Below, piece after piece: positions 22,356-32,889 of a stretch of 64,000 nt of DNA (the first letter of the stretch is position 1; every line of letters begins with the position of its first letter). The position numbers and the translations under genes are program-made. Source of the stretch: Diphasiastrum complanatum (Eukaryota; Streptophyta; Lycopodiopsida; Lycopodiales; Lycopodiaceae); the NCBI GenBank assembly GCA_029204225.1, contig CM055097.1, positions 15,187,484 to 15,251,483 on the forward strand. Reading direction: 5' to 3'. The notes beneath the pieces are model-generated. The model was not told the DNA's origin. It made no database searches and saw only the letters and a list, made by a program, of their open reading frames with translations.

Positions 22356-25300
22356 CTTGCAAAGATTTGATAAGACAAGTAGTGCAGCAAGCACGTCCAA
22401 CAGCCAATTCATGAATAGCTCAGACCATTTATCCAGTGTCACCAAAACAAATTAATCACGTTGTGTATGAAGTAAGCTTGTTATAGAGCTTACGGAAAAT
22501 CTTGCAACCAACCAGTATATTAACTTAAGGTTGCAATTGACCTGCAGGAATCAATCACTGTGCGACAGAAGACCAGTTGTGCCGACAAACTTTATCGAAA
22601 GGCCGATACGAATGGGACTAATACTCTTCAAAAACTTCCAAGTATGAATACAAAACAAGCACCAACAAAATAGAATCGAACAGGTTGGTAAAGTTGGTGA
22701 ATAAAAACAGTGATGCAAGACAATATCAAGTACTGTCTAACAGAAGGACTATGAAAGAATGCGCTTAACCTTTCCTCTACTTTAATAGCATGCACTCAAT
22801 ATGGGTAAATTATAAGAAAATAGAATGAAATTAATGTCATGCTGCAATAAGTGAAAATGGTGGGCCAGGAAAAGGCAATGAAGCTAGTGCCAGCTAGAAC
22901 TGTACAGTAGCTGAAAGTCCTCTAGGAAGGAGTGTGGGTGAAGATATCAATAAACTTCCACGCAGACTATGCACCTGGTGCCAATCCCTGCTATGCTGCC
23001 TCAGCCCTGAAGAACAGCAACTGAATACATATTTTTTGTTACTAGGTTTGAATTGCTCACATGTATTGCAGCTACGGAATTACTCTACATCTTTCTTCAT
23101 CTGAAGCCAATAATAAAAATGTTATTGATGTTCATAGTTTCTCAAAACCTATGTGGCCTCGAATAGGATGTCATGGCCCTCCCTACAATATTTTACTACA
23201 TAAAATTAGACTTTGAGCATAGAACCCACGGTTCCCAGAACCGTGGGTCCTGGGAACCGTGGAAGGTGCCTTGAACCGTGGTACAGTTCATCTAAATAAT
23301 TAACTAATTAATTGATTTCTCCCCTTTTTGAGTATGTACTGTTTTTTGTTTTTTTTATAAAAGTGCAGATGAAGTAGGAGTCAACGAAGATGAGAAGTAG
23401 GAGTCATGACTGTTAGAACATCACAGTACTGACCTGTTTCACTATGAAAAACATCCATAGAATTAATGAACCGTAAACGGTTCAGTACGGTTCTGAGAAC
23501 CGTACAAAAACCGTACGGTTCTCAGAACATTTATGCAGGAACCGTGTGAACCGTGGCAGGTAATTAATTAATTAATTAGGTTTTCTTTTTTCAGTACACA
23601 GGTCTGTGTGGATTAACAGTACGGTTCCATGGTCTGTCCAAATGTGTGTCTGTGTTTGTGTGGATCAGGTCCTATTTTGGACCAGAAATTCTATTATGGA
23701 TCAGGTCCTATTTGTCTGTCCAAATCTATATGGATCAGGTCCAAATCTGTGTCCAAATCAGGTCCAAATCTGTATACAGCCGAATTTGGTAATTAGATAA
23801 TTAATTAGTTATTCAATTAATCAAATACTGGAACCGTACCACGGTTCAATGAACCGTGGTACAGTTCCTTCCACGGTTCAATTAATTAATTAATTGATTA
23901 CCTGTACGGTTCACCACGGTTCCAGGTTAAAAATTTTGAGAACCGTACGGTTCACTGTACGGTTCTCAGAACCGTGGTGAACCGCCCACGGTTCATTGAT
24001 TGTATGCTTTGAGAATCCTTAGTATACCATTTTGGCTAGCTCCCCTTGTTCAAGCCAGTGTTAGTGTCAATGTGTGATGTCTTTTTGATCATTTCTGATT
24101 GTTGACATTTATTGACCCCACATATGACAACTACCTTTATCTCAAATATAGCATATGATATATTGAGCATTTGCATATCAAACCGTGCTATGCATTGCTG
24201 CCACGTGTTGTTGATCGAAGAATTCATTTTGTGCAAAAAGATAACACCACAGTTTACAATTTGCCTTGTTGATGTTGCTCCATTCCTTAATAATGCTTCC
24301 ATTGTTGATTGCCGAAGCAATCACCACTTCTTATTTTTCCTAAGTGAGGCATTTTTCTAGATCACTTAATAGTCTTTTTTTAATATTGCAACATGATGCC
24401 AAGCCATCACCTATCGCTTGTTGGAATTGAAGTTAATTTGGTATCCCCCTAATGATGTACATAGTCTATATTTAAATCTATCTTTATGAATCATTCTATT
24501 TCTACTGCATGTTCTGCTACAAGGTAATGCTTTTATCAAAATTAGAGCATGTCACCTAGAATAAAGAATTAGGGCTTCATTTTTTAGACATAAAAATCTC
24601 TATAACTCAATTATAAATATGGAGCTCATGTAGGTCGTCAAGCGCACCATCTCTATTACCCCTTTCATCTCCTTGTCATTATCATTCCTTCTCTTAAAGT
24701 TTGTTTTGTTCATGGTGAATGTATAATGTTGAACCCTTTTTGAATCTTACTAGGATCTAGTTATTTCTTAGTGTGTATCCATTTCTCTCTATTTTTTAAC
24801 ATTGCTATCGCCATAATCCTCGCGAGTCACACATTCAATGCTCTATTGAGATTTCTTGGATATACATGTATCATCTAGTCAAAAGGCTATAGTTGTTACG
24901 GGCGCCTAATAAATTATTGGAAGCCATCTCCTCTTGGGGACCCCAAAGGCAAGCATACACTGCATCATCAAAAGCGGTTTACTAATTGTCCACCAATCCG
25001 TGCATACCCCTTACAAATCTGAGATAGAAGCAAGCAAGTCTCAAAAAACTCACAACTTCTTCACACATGACCTTAGATTTATCTTCCATTAGTCAAATGT
25101 TGTGAGTGCTAGTTCAATGTCCTAGGTGATCCCCCTCTCTCTTACCACACTCCCACTTCAAAAGCTTAACAAACTATCTATGATCACAAAATTTTCACAG
25201 CCTAATGCAAAGTGCAACTTCTGTTCAACTATGTTGCCATGTATACCGAGAGGTCTATACCAACTGCTAGTTATGTGCCCAATCACGTACTTTGCAAGCT

Positions 25301-25889
25301 CCCATATCTCTTTCTCACAAAAAGAATAGGTGCGACATATGTCAAAGCCTAGGTCAAATAAAACCTTAATCAACAGTTGTTCAACTCGGTGAAAGTCAAA
25401 ACTACGAGAGTTGCACGCTTTAGAGGAAAAATATGGACGCGTCACTGAAGACAAGGAAACGCAATGAAAAGGGCGTATTGAGAGCCGAACGTAGGTGGAG
25501 GCACCATGCAGAAAAACATAATTTTTCTGGATCACTAATGTACAACAACACGAATACGATGTGGCACTTGCTATCTTCATAATTGCATTTGCCTGCTTGC
25601 GAAAAGCCGTACCACTATCAGAAAGAACTTGCACATATAAATTGCTATCAGAAAGCACTTTGAGACAACCATACGATTAACCGCAACCTAATGCAATAAA
25701 AATATGCGAAAAAACATTCCTGCTTAAGAAAATGCTTGAACGTAGATGTTAAATGTGGACAGCATATTGATGACTAAGTTGAAAATTGACCTCCAGAGCG
25801 CAGCATACTGTTGTCAAAACAGATAACGTGAGATACGAGCGAGTAATTATAGGCATCTGCTTATACCACTCCTCGAATACTTGCGCCAT
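20053..25889 (-). CDS. DER2: Derlin-2-type ER membrane protein, six coding exons
   Basis: Joining 25889-25791, 21400-21301, 21186-20975, 20781-20698, 20471-20418 and 20238-20053 gives 735 bases: 244 codons plus a stop. Every intron is GT-AG and phase agrees throughout. Derlins are rhomboid-fold pseudoproteases of the ER membrane that help move misfolded proteins out for Cdc48/p97 and proteasome handling (ERAD). Family marks seen: [20 protein letters not shown] at the start, the WR motif (W54-R55) in the first lumenal loop, [41 protein letters not shown] split over text here only, GxxxG at G184-G188 (GMAAGH) and YFLEDVYP. About six membrane segments are expected. Length is normal for plant Derlin-2 proteins. 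No stop or frameshift occurs, so the gene looks functional. It is the only host gene in the window. Confidence 0.96.
20418..20471 (-). CDS. DER2: Derlin exon 5
   Basis: A short 18-codon exon ([18 protein letters not shown]) within a membrane segment, with TTTTCAG acceptor and GTAAGT donor. Phase 0 on both sides. Confidence 0.95.
20698..20781 (-). CDS. DER2: Derlin exon 4
   Basis: Encodes residues 138-165, [13 protein letters not shown] then [15 protein letters not shown], the most conserved stretch of plant Derlins. GCAG acceptor and GTAAGC donor, phase 0 at both ends. Confidence 0.95.
20975..21186 (-). CDS. DER2: Derlin exon 3
   Basis: Encodes residues 67-137: [31 protein letters not shown] and two membrane segments ([25 protein letters not shown]). 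The phase-1 split codon for the first Asp is completed across the junction. The donor GTACTT is slightly weak. Confidence 0.95.
21301..21400 (-). CDS. DER2: Derlin exon 2
   Basis: Encodes residues 34-66 plus one base: [11 protein letters not shown] and the lumenal WR motif ([11 protein letters not shown]). It is preceded by a GCAG acceptor and ends phase 1 at a GTAAGC donor. It reads KHYEVWRLL where angiosperms usually have KQYQFWRL, part of the divergence noted in the summary. Confidence 0.95.
21933..22325. mobile_element. Palindromic element M1 (ACGGTTC/GAACCGT ends)
   Basis: The left end runs GTACGGTTCACCACGG, then TCTCAGAACCGTACAG. The right end has the inverse set, finishing GAACCGTGGGTTCTA. 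Inside each end sits a TTAATTAATTA block. The core has no frame and consists of a minisatellite. Inverted ends around a non-coding core of about 0.4 kb are MITE-like, but no target duplication could be set and the superfamily is unknown. Confidence 0.55.
22053..22195. repeat. Minisatellite of AATCTGTGA words inside M1
   Basis: A unit of about 54 bases (CAAAAATCTGTGAAATCTG, then a TTTGAATCTGTGAAATCTG part, then TGTAATG) is repeated about two and a half times. Each unit is itself built from the nine-base word AATCTGTGA, so the array has two levels. Confidence 0.8.
22322..22355. repeat. (AT)n microsatellite at the edge of M1
   Basis: About 14 AT dinucleotides directly abut the right end of M1. 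It may be an expanded TA-type target site or simply part of the element end. Confidence 0.85.
23218..24003. mobile_element. Palindromic elements M2/M3 (ACGGTTC/GAACCGT cluster)
   Basis: M2 opens TAGAACCCACGGTTCCCAG (23,220), the reverse complement of the right end of M1. M3 follows from about 23,466 with GAACCGTAAACGGTTC and closes near 23,995 with GTGGTGAACCGCCCACGGTTC. The heptamer GAACCGT or its complement occurs many times, always beside TTAATTAATTA blocks. The M3 core holds a GGATCAGGTCC repeat. The nested arrangement makes individual boundaries uncertain. Confidence 0.55.
25158..25658 (-). other. Unexplained 166-codon open frame within Derlin intron 1
   Basis: A clean frame on the same strand as the Derlin, containing a Cys/Ser-rich start and [20 protein letters not shown]. 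No domain is recognised and no start context or splice linkage ties it to the Derlin. It may be a decayed gene piece or chance. No function is assigned. Confidence 0.25.
25791..25889 (-). CDS. DER2: Derlin exon 1
   Basis: Encodes residues 1-33, the cytosolic N-terminus and start of the first membrane segment (VEEWYKQ-type motif present as VFEEWYKQ). The ATG at 25,889 is chosen because it aligns with the family start. An upstream in-frame ATG would add a non-conserved leader. The donor is GT at 25,790, phase 0. Confidence 0.95.
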
Positions 25890-26340
25890 CACGATATCTA
25901 CCCGGACTAGTGGCCTACACAGCCAAACTGCGAAAATAAGGATCCAAATGCTCTGAAACAAGATTTACAGACGATTTTTGAAGCTATTATGAAAAGATTT
26001 GATCGATTCGCTCGCAATCGCCTTTCTCACCCAAGGATTATGCAACCAACCGACGATAACAATAATACTTTAGAAGAGCAGGAAGGGAGCTTCCGAAAAC
26101 CGGATCGTCGCAGAATGCTTGCCAACAAAAACAGTAAAATGCGGTGATCGGGACGATCTATAGATAGACATATTCATTATACTAATGATATCAGATGGCA
26201 CGATACATTGCACGCTCGACCGGTTGGATATTGGCCGCGTGGCCTGTCGCCACTTGGACTATTTGCAATGGTTAGTGATGAAATCGTGACAAGATCTGAA
26301 CGTTCCAAAGGCGCCGGCCTTTGAATTATGTCGTGCCTAA
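25890..26340 (-). promoter_or_regulatory. Probable Derlin 5' UTR and promoter region
   Basis: This lies directly upstream of the Derlin ATG and has no competing feature. TATA-like words on the minus strand (TATCTATAGATC near 26,160 and TATAATGAATA near 26,180) are candidates about 270-290 bases before the ATG. No ERSE-type ER-stress element was recognised with certainty. Confidence 0.35.
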
Positions 26341-26814
26341 GATTGAGAGGGTGAAAAGGCCACGTAATAACGCGGGAGGCCCCATTCAGGGCTTTCCCTA
26401 GGGAGGGCCCTTCCCAACGAGGCCAGGGCTAGACTTGCACGAAAGTCCTCATGGCCTTCCATGATGTAATGTGCAACTTCCAAGTGATAAGGTGAAGAGA
26501 GAATGCGCAATTTGGAGAAATTAAGGTAGATGCATATTGTGTTCTTGGAGTTACGTTGCATTACATTATTCCAAATCGTCACAAGCAAACCCCACATTAA
26601 CAAAATGAAAAAAAAAAAAGGCCCTATCTAGGGCAAAGGGGTCAAATGGTTTGAGGGCCTTTCTTGTTGTGAGTACGGACGCTATCAGTCAACTTTGCCC
26701 TTCACATTAAGAGAAGGAAAAAAATTGAGTCACAAAAGACTCCCATCGGAGAGCCTTCCCTCGCATACAGTGTTCTTAAATTTAATGAATTTTTTTTTAA
26801 AAGTTTGAGAATTA
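26341..26814. other. No gene seen
   Basis: Contains a GC-rich patch (GGGCTTTCCCTAGGGAGGGC, 26,390-26,409), including an 8-base palindrome CCCTAGGG, and an A-run. No coding support. Confidence 0.5.
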
Positions 26815-27060
26815 TGAGTTTTCATGACAAAGAATTGGCGGCCTTGGGAAAAGGATTTCAGAATGATTCTTATATTTCCTGAGTGGTATGTTGCACATAT
26901 ACTCCAGTATCTTTCAATGATTAAGTATGGGTTTGGAATCTTATAAATTATGACTGACGAGTCATAAGATTCTAAATGTTTATGATTGATGGATCATGAA
27001 TTGATACTGAATCGACATTAGAAGATTATAAGAAAATGTGATGATTTTCTTAAGATAATG
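26815..27060 (+). mobile_element. F-family internal fragment (F3)
   Basis: It aligns with F2 at about 47,080-47,300: shared blocks include GATTCTTATATTTCCTGAG, ATGATTAAGTATGG and CATAAGATTCTAAATG. It stops abruptly where copia RT sequence starts, so F internal sequence and copia RT have been joined. Confidence 0.7.
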
Positions 27061-28166
27061 AGTAATTTCTTTGTTCCAATAAAGTGGAAGTGGATTTTCA
27101 AATACAAGTATGGCAACGTATCAAAGTACAAGGCCAGATTGGTAGCAAAAGGTTTATCTCAAAAGTATGGTGTTGACTATATTGAAACCTTTTCTTCAGT
27201 CGTAAAGCATTCGTCCTTACGCCTCCTATTTGCATATGCAACAACATACAATCTCAAGATCCACATAGTGGATGAGAAGACCGCCTTCCTACGCGGCGAG
27301 TTGAATGAGGAGGTCTATATGGACCAACTACCAGGATTCATCTGCTCACGCTTTGCCAACTACGTCTGCCGAATGCAAAGAAGCATATACAGACTGAAGC
27401 AGTCTGCCAGACAGTGGTATAAGAAGAAGGATCATACCCTCAGATCCTTAGGATTTCAACCATTGATTGCCGACTACAATGTCTATACAAAGGTCACCGA
27501 TGGGAAAATCATAATCATAACAATCTACGTGGATGACTCATTGATTTTGTCCAGAAGGGACAACCTGATTGCTTAGGTGAAGCATGATATTTCTCAACAT
27601 TTTGAAATATCAGACCTAGGGGAAGCAAGATGCTACCTAGGATTGTAGATTGACAGATATCTTGATGAAGGGAAGTTCTGTACGTTCACCAGTCAAGATG
27701 CATTCAGAAAATTATTGATGATTTTCAGATGACAGACTAAAAGGGAGCTAATACACTGATGGTAACAGGAATGATTCTGACGAAGCAAGATTGTCCGTAG
27801 AATGTAAAGGAGTAGGAAGCCATGCCGAACGTGACCTACAAGAGGCTGATCGGATCACTCATGTACCTGGTAGATAATACACATCCTGACATTGCCTTCG
27901 CAGTTTTCAAGATGAGCCAATCCAACATCAATCTGGGCCCTGCTTGCCAAAATAATTCTGCAATACCTTCAACAAGCGAATGATTATGGGCTACGTTTCT
28001 CTCAGCATGAAGGATTCCAGATCAAATCCTACAGCAAACTGGGCATCCCTAAAAGATGACTGCAAAAGCGTCTCGGGAGGATGCACAATAGCTGGTGCAG
28101 TTGTGATATGGGTCATGTTACATACCAATGTAACTAGCAGTACTTCAGTGACCTCTAGGTGTCCAT
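27061..28166 (+). pseudogene. Copia reverse transcriptase/RNase H fragment (C2)
   Basis: An open stretch to 27,576 encodes KWKWIFKYKYG, ARLVAKGLSQKYGVDYIETF, KTAFLRGELNEEVYM, YRLKQSARQWYKK and IYVDDSLILS, with the catalytic YVDD intact. A stop follows, then DISQHFEISDLGEARCYLGL continues in frame. RNase H is reduced to ANWASLKDDCKSVSGGCTI. There is no gag, protease or integrase, so it is 5' truncated. Confidence 0.85.
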
Positions 28167-28170
28167 TTAG

Positions 28171-29040
28171 TGTTGGGGGCTGAATGGCAAGTTACCCTTG
28201 GATAAGGGGTACCCTTAGGATTAAGGGTAGGTGCCTTTGGAACAGGGTAGACAAGTGACTATACCTTGGTCGGAGGTATGGAATCAAGTTACCCTTGGAT
28301 AAGGGGTACCCTTGGGATTAAGAGTATGTGTCTTTAGATTAAGGTACTGGTGTCCTTGGATAAGGGCAGGTAGGTGTCTATGCTTTGGTCGGAGGTATGG
28401 AACCTAGTGAGGTGTTAGAAAGTCATTACCATGGGTGTTTGGCTAATTTTCTAAACCTTGGGCCTCAACCTTGAACCATATCACTTTATTGGTCTAGGAC
28501 CAAAGTGTACAAGCACAACTTGGGCAATGGGACCTAGTAGGAGGGCGTCTTTCCAAAGGGTCCATTGAGTTCCCAACTCCCACAAGAAAAGCATTCAAAG
28601 AGTCATAGGTTATGGAAGAAGTCTCTTGACCTTCAAGCCTATAAAGGCTCTTTAACTGTCCTAGGTCTCTCTCTTTCTCATTAGTTGTGCATGCAACTCC
28701 ATAGTGTATTGGAGGGTGCCAATTGCCATCTATATGAGGGGAGTAGGGCGCTCATTGCGGGGAGGAGAGATCTCTCTTGTTTGCTATGCTTATGCTCTAG
28801 TGTGGCTACTAGTGTATAGAGTGTTTTCTTGTGATAATATGCTTAGGATTTTGATCTTGCTTATGGTATGGGATGTAAGTAGGGGTTTGGATCTTGAGTA
28901 TGCTATAGTTTGTGGTAGTATGCTTAGGGTTTGGATCTTGCTTATGGTATGGGACATAAGTAGGGTTTGGATCTTGAGTATGCTATGGTTGTGGTGGTAT
29001 ACTTGTGATTAGTTATTGGTTAGGAAGGGGGTGTTAGATA
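28171..29040 (+). repeat. Candidate LTR with two internal tandem repeats
   Basis: It begins TGTTGGGGGCTG just after the C2 RNase H remnant. A repeat of about 100 bases (GTTACCCTTGGATAAGGGGT...GGTCGGAGGTATGGAA) occurs twice at 28,189-28,402. An 81-base unit starting TGCTTAGG occurs twice at 28,840-29,000. A CCTATAAAGG TATA-like box lies at about 28,638. No partner LTR was found, so the LTR identity is inferred from position. Confidence 0.45.
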
Positions 29041-29553
29041 AGCCAAGTTGCAGGATTGCATGTGCTAGCTAGTTATGGTTGGGTGGTGAATACTTGAGGC
29101 CGCTTGTTATGAAAAAGGATTTGTGGAATGGATAGAGGAAGTCTTTCTCTACATCCACAAAACATTTTGTGGAAAAAGATTGATTCTAGCTTGTGTTTTT
29201 GATCAAAACTAGTGTTTATTTTGTTCATAAAGGAAGTGTTAAAACTTCTGATTTTCATTTTGAAATTCTATTTTTCAGATCTATAAATGTGAAAATCAGA
29301 TGTGAAAAGTGAAGTTTTTTCTACGTACTAGTTTAATGTTATGGGCAATGTAGGAAGGAAAAGGTAGTATAACTTTATGCATAAAAAAAGTTTTGAAGTT
29401 CTGTTTTTTGTCATTTTGAAATTTTGATATGCAGACCTGTAAATCTGAAAATGTAGTGGGTTTCTCTAGTCAATTTAGCATCAAAGAGACGGAGTTAGTT
29501 GTCACGCGTAGGTTCGTTCCCATGAGAGCGATAGTATAGTTCAGATTTCAACA
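29041..29553. other. No gene seen
   Basis: AT-rich sequence between the candidate C2 LTR and the G2 LTR, with no coding support. Confidence 0.5.
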
Positions 29554-30199
29554 TGAATGGAGGATCTAACACTAACATCCATTAACACTAAGCGTTAACA
29601 CTACATCCATTAACCCTACTTCCATTAACCCTAAATCCACAACAATGATAGAAACTTACTCTTTTCTCTCTCACTTTCTCTCTCACAAAAAGCATAAGAA
29701 ATAGCAATCCCAATAATGATCAAATCCAACAATTAGCAAAATCCAAAGAAAGCATGAGAAATGGAGGAGAAGAGAGGAAGAGCAAGGACATTCATCAATC
29801 CATTTCTAAAGAGAACCAATCTGCTTTATTGAAATGAGGAAATGAACATGAGGAGCAACTCAAGTTGGTCCCTTTTTATAGTAGAGAAGAGGACCCTGGC
29901 CTCTGAATCCTATTGGTCCAGTCTTGCCTCTCTTTTTATTCAAATCTAAAAAAGTGTGGGAACCATCAAAATTGGAGGGAAACCCAACTTTATTCACTAA
30001 CTTGACATTTAGGCCCTGCGACATTAAAAGTCCAACAAAAAGGCCTAAAGTCCTTTTATTAACATTCTAATTAATCAAATAACTATGTGATCATTGGGTT
30101 GGACTTACACACGCAGGGTGCCAAATTCCTCTCACTTATTAACTAGGGTTAGGGTTGCCTTGGGATCCGCAAACCCTCCAACAGTATCCCCCACCAAAA
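29554..30199 (-). repeat. G2 3' LTR with polypurine tract
   Basis: On the minus strand a purine tract (TTTTGGTGGGGGATAC, 30,184-30,199) precedes TGTTGGAGGGTTTGCGG. The LTR extends to about 29,554, where the plus strand reads TGAATGGAGG. The far boundary is inferred. A TATA box CTATAAAAAGG lies at 29,871-29,881 and an AATAAA signal at 29,825-29,830, both in element sense, in the order expected of an LTR with a short R region. Confidence 0.7.
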
Positions 30200-30412
30200 C
30201 TGGTGGCGGTCCCACGACACCTGCAATATGCAGTTATTGGGGACTTTTATTGGCTTCACATCGAATCTTAATTAAATGATACTGCACCTTCTCCATAAAG
30301 TCAAGGCGTGCAGTATTGAAATCCAAATTATGTGGCAGGAAACAACGGTGGGCTCCGGCAATCCACTTGGAAGTTGTCTATGAGGTGAAGCGGGATTCCC
30401 AAGAGCCTCCCA

Positions 30413-32679
30413 TCATAGTCGCACGAAAATACAGTCGAGCAATCGGCAGCTAATCTTTGATTTGCTCTGAGGCCATCGGCTTATTTGGATCATATCCAGG
30501 GTAGGAAGGCAATCGTCCCATTTGGTTGCCACTGACGCCAACAGAGTTAGATCTTTTGCAAACATTGCCGATTGTCGCACTGTTGGATCCGGAGAGTGGA
30601 CATACTCTCTCTGATATGCCTGTAAGGCCCGGTGGAAATCCACTAAAATATTCCAATTGTAAGACTGGTGGATGATTGGCCAATTGGGCATATGGATGGT
30701 AATTTTATCCATAGCCAATCCCAAATTTTTCCATTTTTGTCTTCGCGGCATTGGCACATAATAAGGATCTACCCGCAACTGGCGAGGGCTGGCGACGTAA
30801 CTCCTAATTGATTCCGGAGTTTTCTCGAAAATCGTGATTCTCCATGCCGGCTAGTGCAGGTATTTTGTCCAATTCTTTGTCGGCCTCAATCTCGGAGGTC
30901 TTAAATTTGAGAACCCATCCACCACGCGAGGCCTCATGTGGATGCTGCTTTAAGAAGGTCTGGATCTGGTCCTCGACGTTGATAGGCCTTTTGAATAAAT
31001 GGCTTGTCCTTGATGAGGATGGACCCGCTTGTACTGCCGATATAGTTGGCGGTTGATCTGCTAGATCTGGAGCTCCCTCCTGGTCCATGCTCGAATCAAC
31101 CCCTGTATCCATCTGTACAGTTTCTTGGCGCGAAGGGGAGAATTGCGGCATGACCGGGACGGAGATTTGTGGTCCGGCTTCCAACACTTGAGCGGCGGCT
31201 TTTTCATAGGCGTTGATGGTCTCTTTTGCCTTTGCCAACTCAGTTGAAGCTGCTCCTTTGAACCTATCAAAGCGGCCTTGGAATCCCTGAAGGGCCACTT
31301 TGTATGTTTCCACTTTCTTGAACAAATATGCAATCTCCGTCGGTGTGACCGGATGATCGGGTATTTGTGTTTGTAGATACGCATCACGCTCAAGGGTGGT
31401 CGCATCCAATTCACTTGAAGCTGTGTGCGATCTTGTTCGGCCATTTGTAATTGCCCCTTCAGCAGCTGCACTTGTTGCTTGGCATCTTGCACTGCCTTAT
31501 CTACCTGATCCTAGCGGTTGTCAGGGCATTCTGCAGGGAGCTGATGTAGGTTTCCAAGCGATCAGCTTGTTGCTGGGCCAATGTCTTTTTGCTTTCAGCC
31601 TTTTCTTTATGTTGCTTGGCTATCTTCACCTCTCGATCCAGCTGGACAATTTTTTGGATGATCAGAGTGTTTTCAGATCCTAAAACAGAGATCCTCTGTT
31701 CCATTTCCTTTTTTTTATCCAGCATAGACTGAATCACTTGCCCAAGGCTTGAAACTAACTTGAGAGCATCACCAGAATCGATAGTCATGGAGGTGGCAGC
31801 AGCAGGAGACCCTGATGGTACTGTCCGTGGTAGGCGTGGAATAGGTGCCAAAGTCTCTTCTTCTTCAAAAATATCCTCGTCTTCAAACCCTTCAGGCATC
31901 GTGGCGTCGAACTACTTTGGTGACTTAACAGCTGTGTCGACCCGAAGTGTGGCTGGGCTACCCTGTGTGGGTGGTTGCTGACTGGCATCTTCGACACCAA
32001 CAGTAGCTTCATGGATATGTCCGAATCCTCTTCCAGGGGATTGGGGTTCAAAGGGTGCTGGGCTTTGGGGCAGTTCAAAGAATTCGGTGGCCCCACGGGG
32101 GTCGAAATCATCGAACATATCCATGAAGAATTGTGTGTTGGGTGAGGTTGCTTCGGTGTGCGAGGGTGAGGCGGCTTGGGCAGCTGTGATGGGAATGGTA
32201 GGCCCAATGGTCACAGACTGTCCTTGTATGGGAGTAGAGGCGAGGGAAGCATCAGAGGCAAGGGGAATGGGAAGTTCAGTGCGAACAACAATAGGGGGTG
32301 GAAGCGCAGCTGATGAGGTATGCCGAGTACGACGTCGTGACGTGGAAGGCGAGTCAGGAATTACGATCTTGCTACGTGGACGACGACAACTATGAGAACT
32401 TGAGGCTTGGTGAGATGACTCGATTGGTGCTTCTTCGTAAACTGAAAGCACAGAATCTAGGTGGAAGCCATGGATTCTGTTTTCTAAGTGAGAAGCGGCT
32501 AAGAGGGACAATAGAGAGCCATCGACGAACTGCTACTTTGTATTGGCCTTAAAAGCTCGTTTGAGCTCACCAGAAACAGTCTTGAACCAGTTATATGGTT
32601 CAAGAGGGGCTTTGGCCAACTTGATGTGGGACTCCACTATTCTGTGAAGGATTTGAGATGTGATGCGGTCTTTCCTGAG
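30413..32679 (-). pseudogene. G2 aORF, middle and C-terminal part
   Basis: One frame runs from 32,679 to 31,501, interrupted only by two TAG stops (32,533 and 31,912); it then shifts frame twice. It encodes LRKDRITSQILHRIVESH and EPYNWFKT, a Ser/Pro-rich linker (about 32,450-31,950), an acidic patch (EGFEDEDIFEEEE), a long coiled coil (LDKKKEMEQRISVLGSEN, ETYISSLQNAL) and a C-terminal block (EDQIQTFLKQHPHEASRGG, WVLKFKTSEIEADKELDK). With the inverted N-terminus the intact protein would be roughly 900 residues. No catalytic motif is recognised. Confidence 0.7.
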
Positions 32680-32889
32680 AGAAGCAGGAAATCTTGCATT
32701 GATGTACAAAACCAAGCTAATCAAGGGTAAGTTGAAGTTTACTGGGGAAGGCCCGTATAAAGTGAAGGAAATTTTGAACTATGGCGCAATAATTCTTGAG
32801 CACTTGGATGGGAAACGATTTGATACTCCGGTAAATGGCAACCGATTACGCAAGTTTCGGCAGCCTGCTCCACCAGTTCAGCAAGCATG
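32680..32889 (+). pseudogene. G2 integrase C-terminus (inverted piece)
   Basis: Encodes GNLALMYKTKLIKGKLKF, then EGPYKVKEIL and NGNRLRKFRQPAPPVQQA with the stop. It is nearly identical to the end of the intact G3 integrase but separated from its own core by the inversion. Confidence 0.85.

Larger units (their letters stand above)
21401..25790 (-). other. Derlin intron 1 (4.39 kb), rich in palindromic inserts
   Basis: GT donor at 25,790 and GCAG acceptor before 21,400. It is over ten times longer than the other four introns (94-282 bp). The increase is partly explained by the ACGGTTC/GAACCGT elements annotated separately. The rest (21,401-21,930, 22,356-23,217, 24,004-25,157) shows no recognisable feature. 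Confidence 0.9.

Noticed and set aside
20053-25889. Derlin as a processed or decayed pseudogene
   Set aside because: Introns are present with proper splice sites, all phases agree and the frame is complete.
25749-25961. Upstream methionine for the Derlin start
   Set aside because: The in-frame extension is not conserved; the ATG at 25,889 matches the family start MAQ..EEWYK.
26390-26420. GC-rich patch as organellar DNA or a CpG island promoter
   Set aside because: Too short, and no organellar gene or transcript feature is attached.
29570-29640. Telomere-like CATTAACCCTA words
   Set aside because: Only a few degenerate copies with differing spacing, lying within the G2 LTR; not an interstitial telomere array.
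30844-32552. Plus-strand open frames opposite the G2 aORF
   Set aside because: Shadow frames of a biased, Ser/Pro-rich and coiled-coil coding region; the minus strand has the conserved protein.
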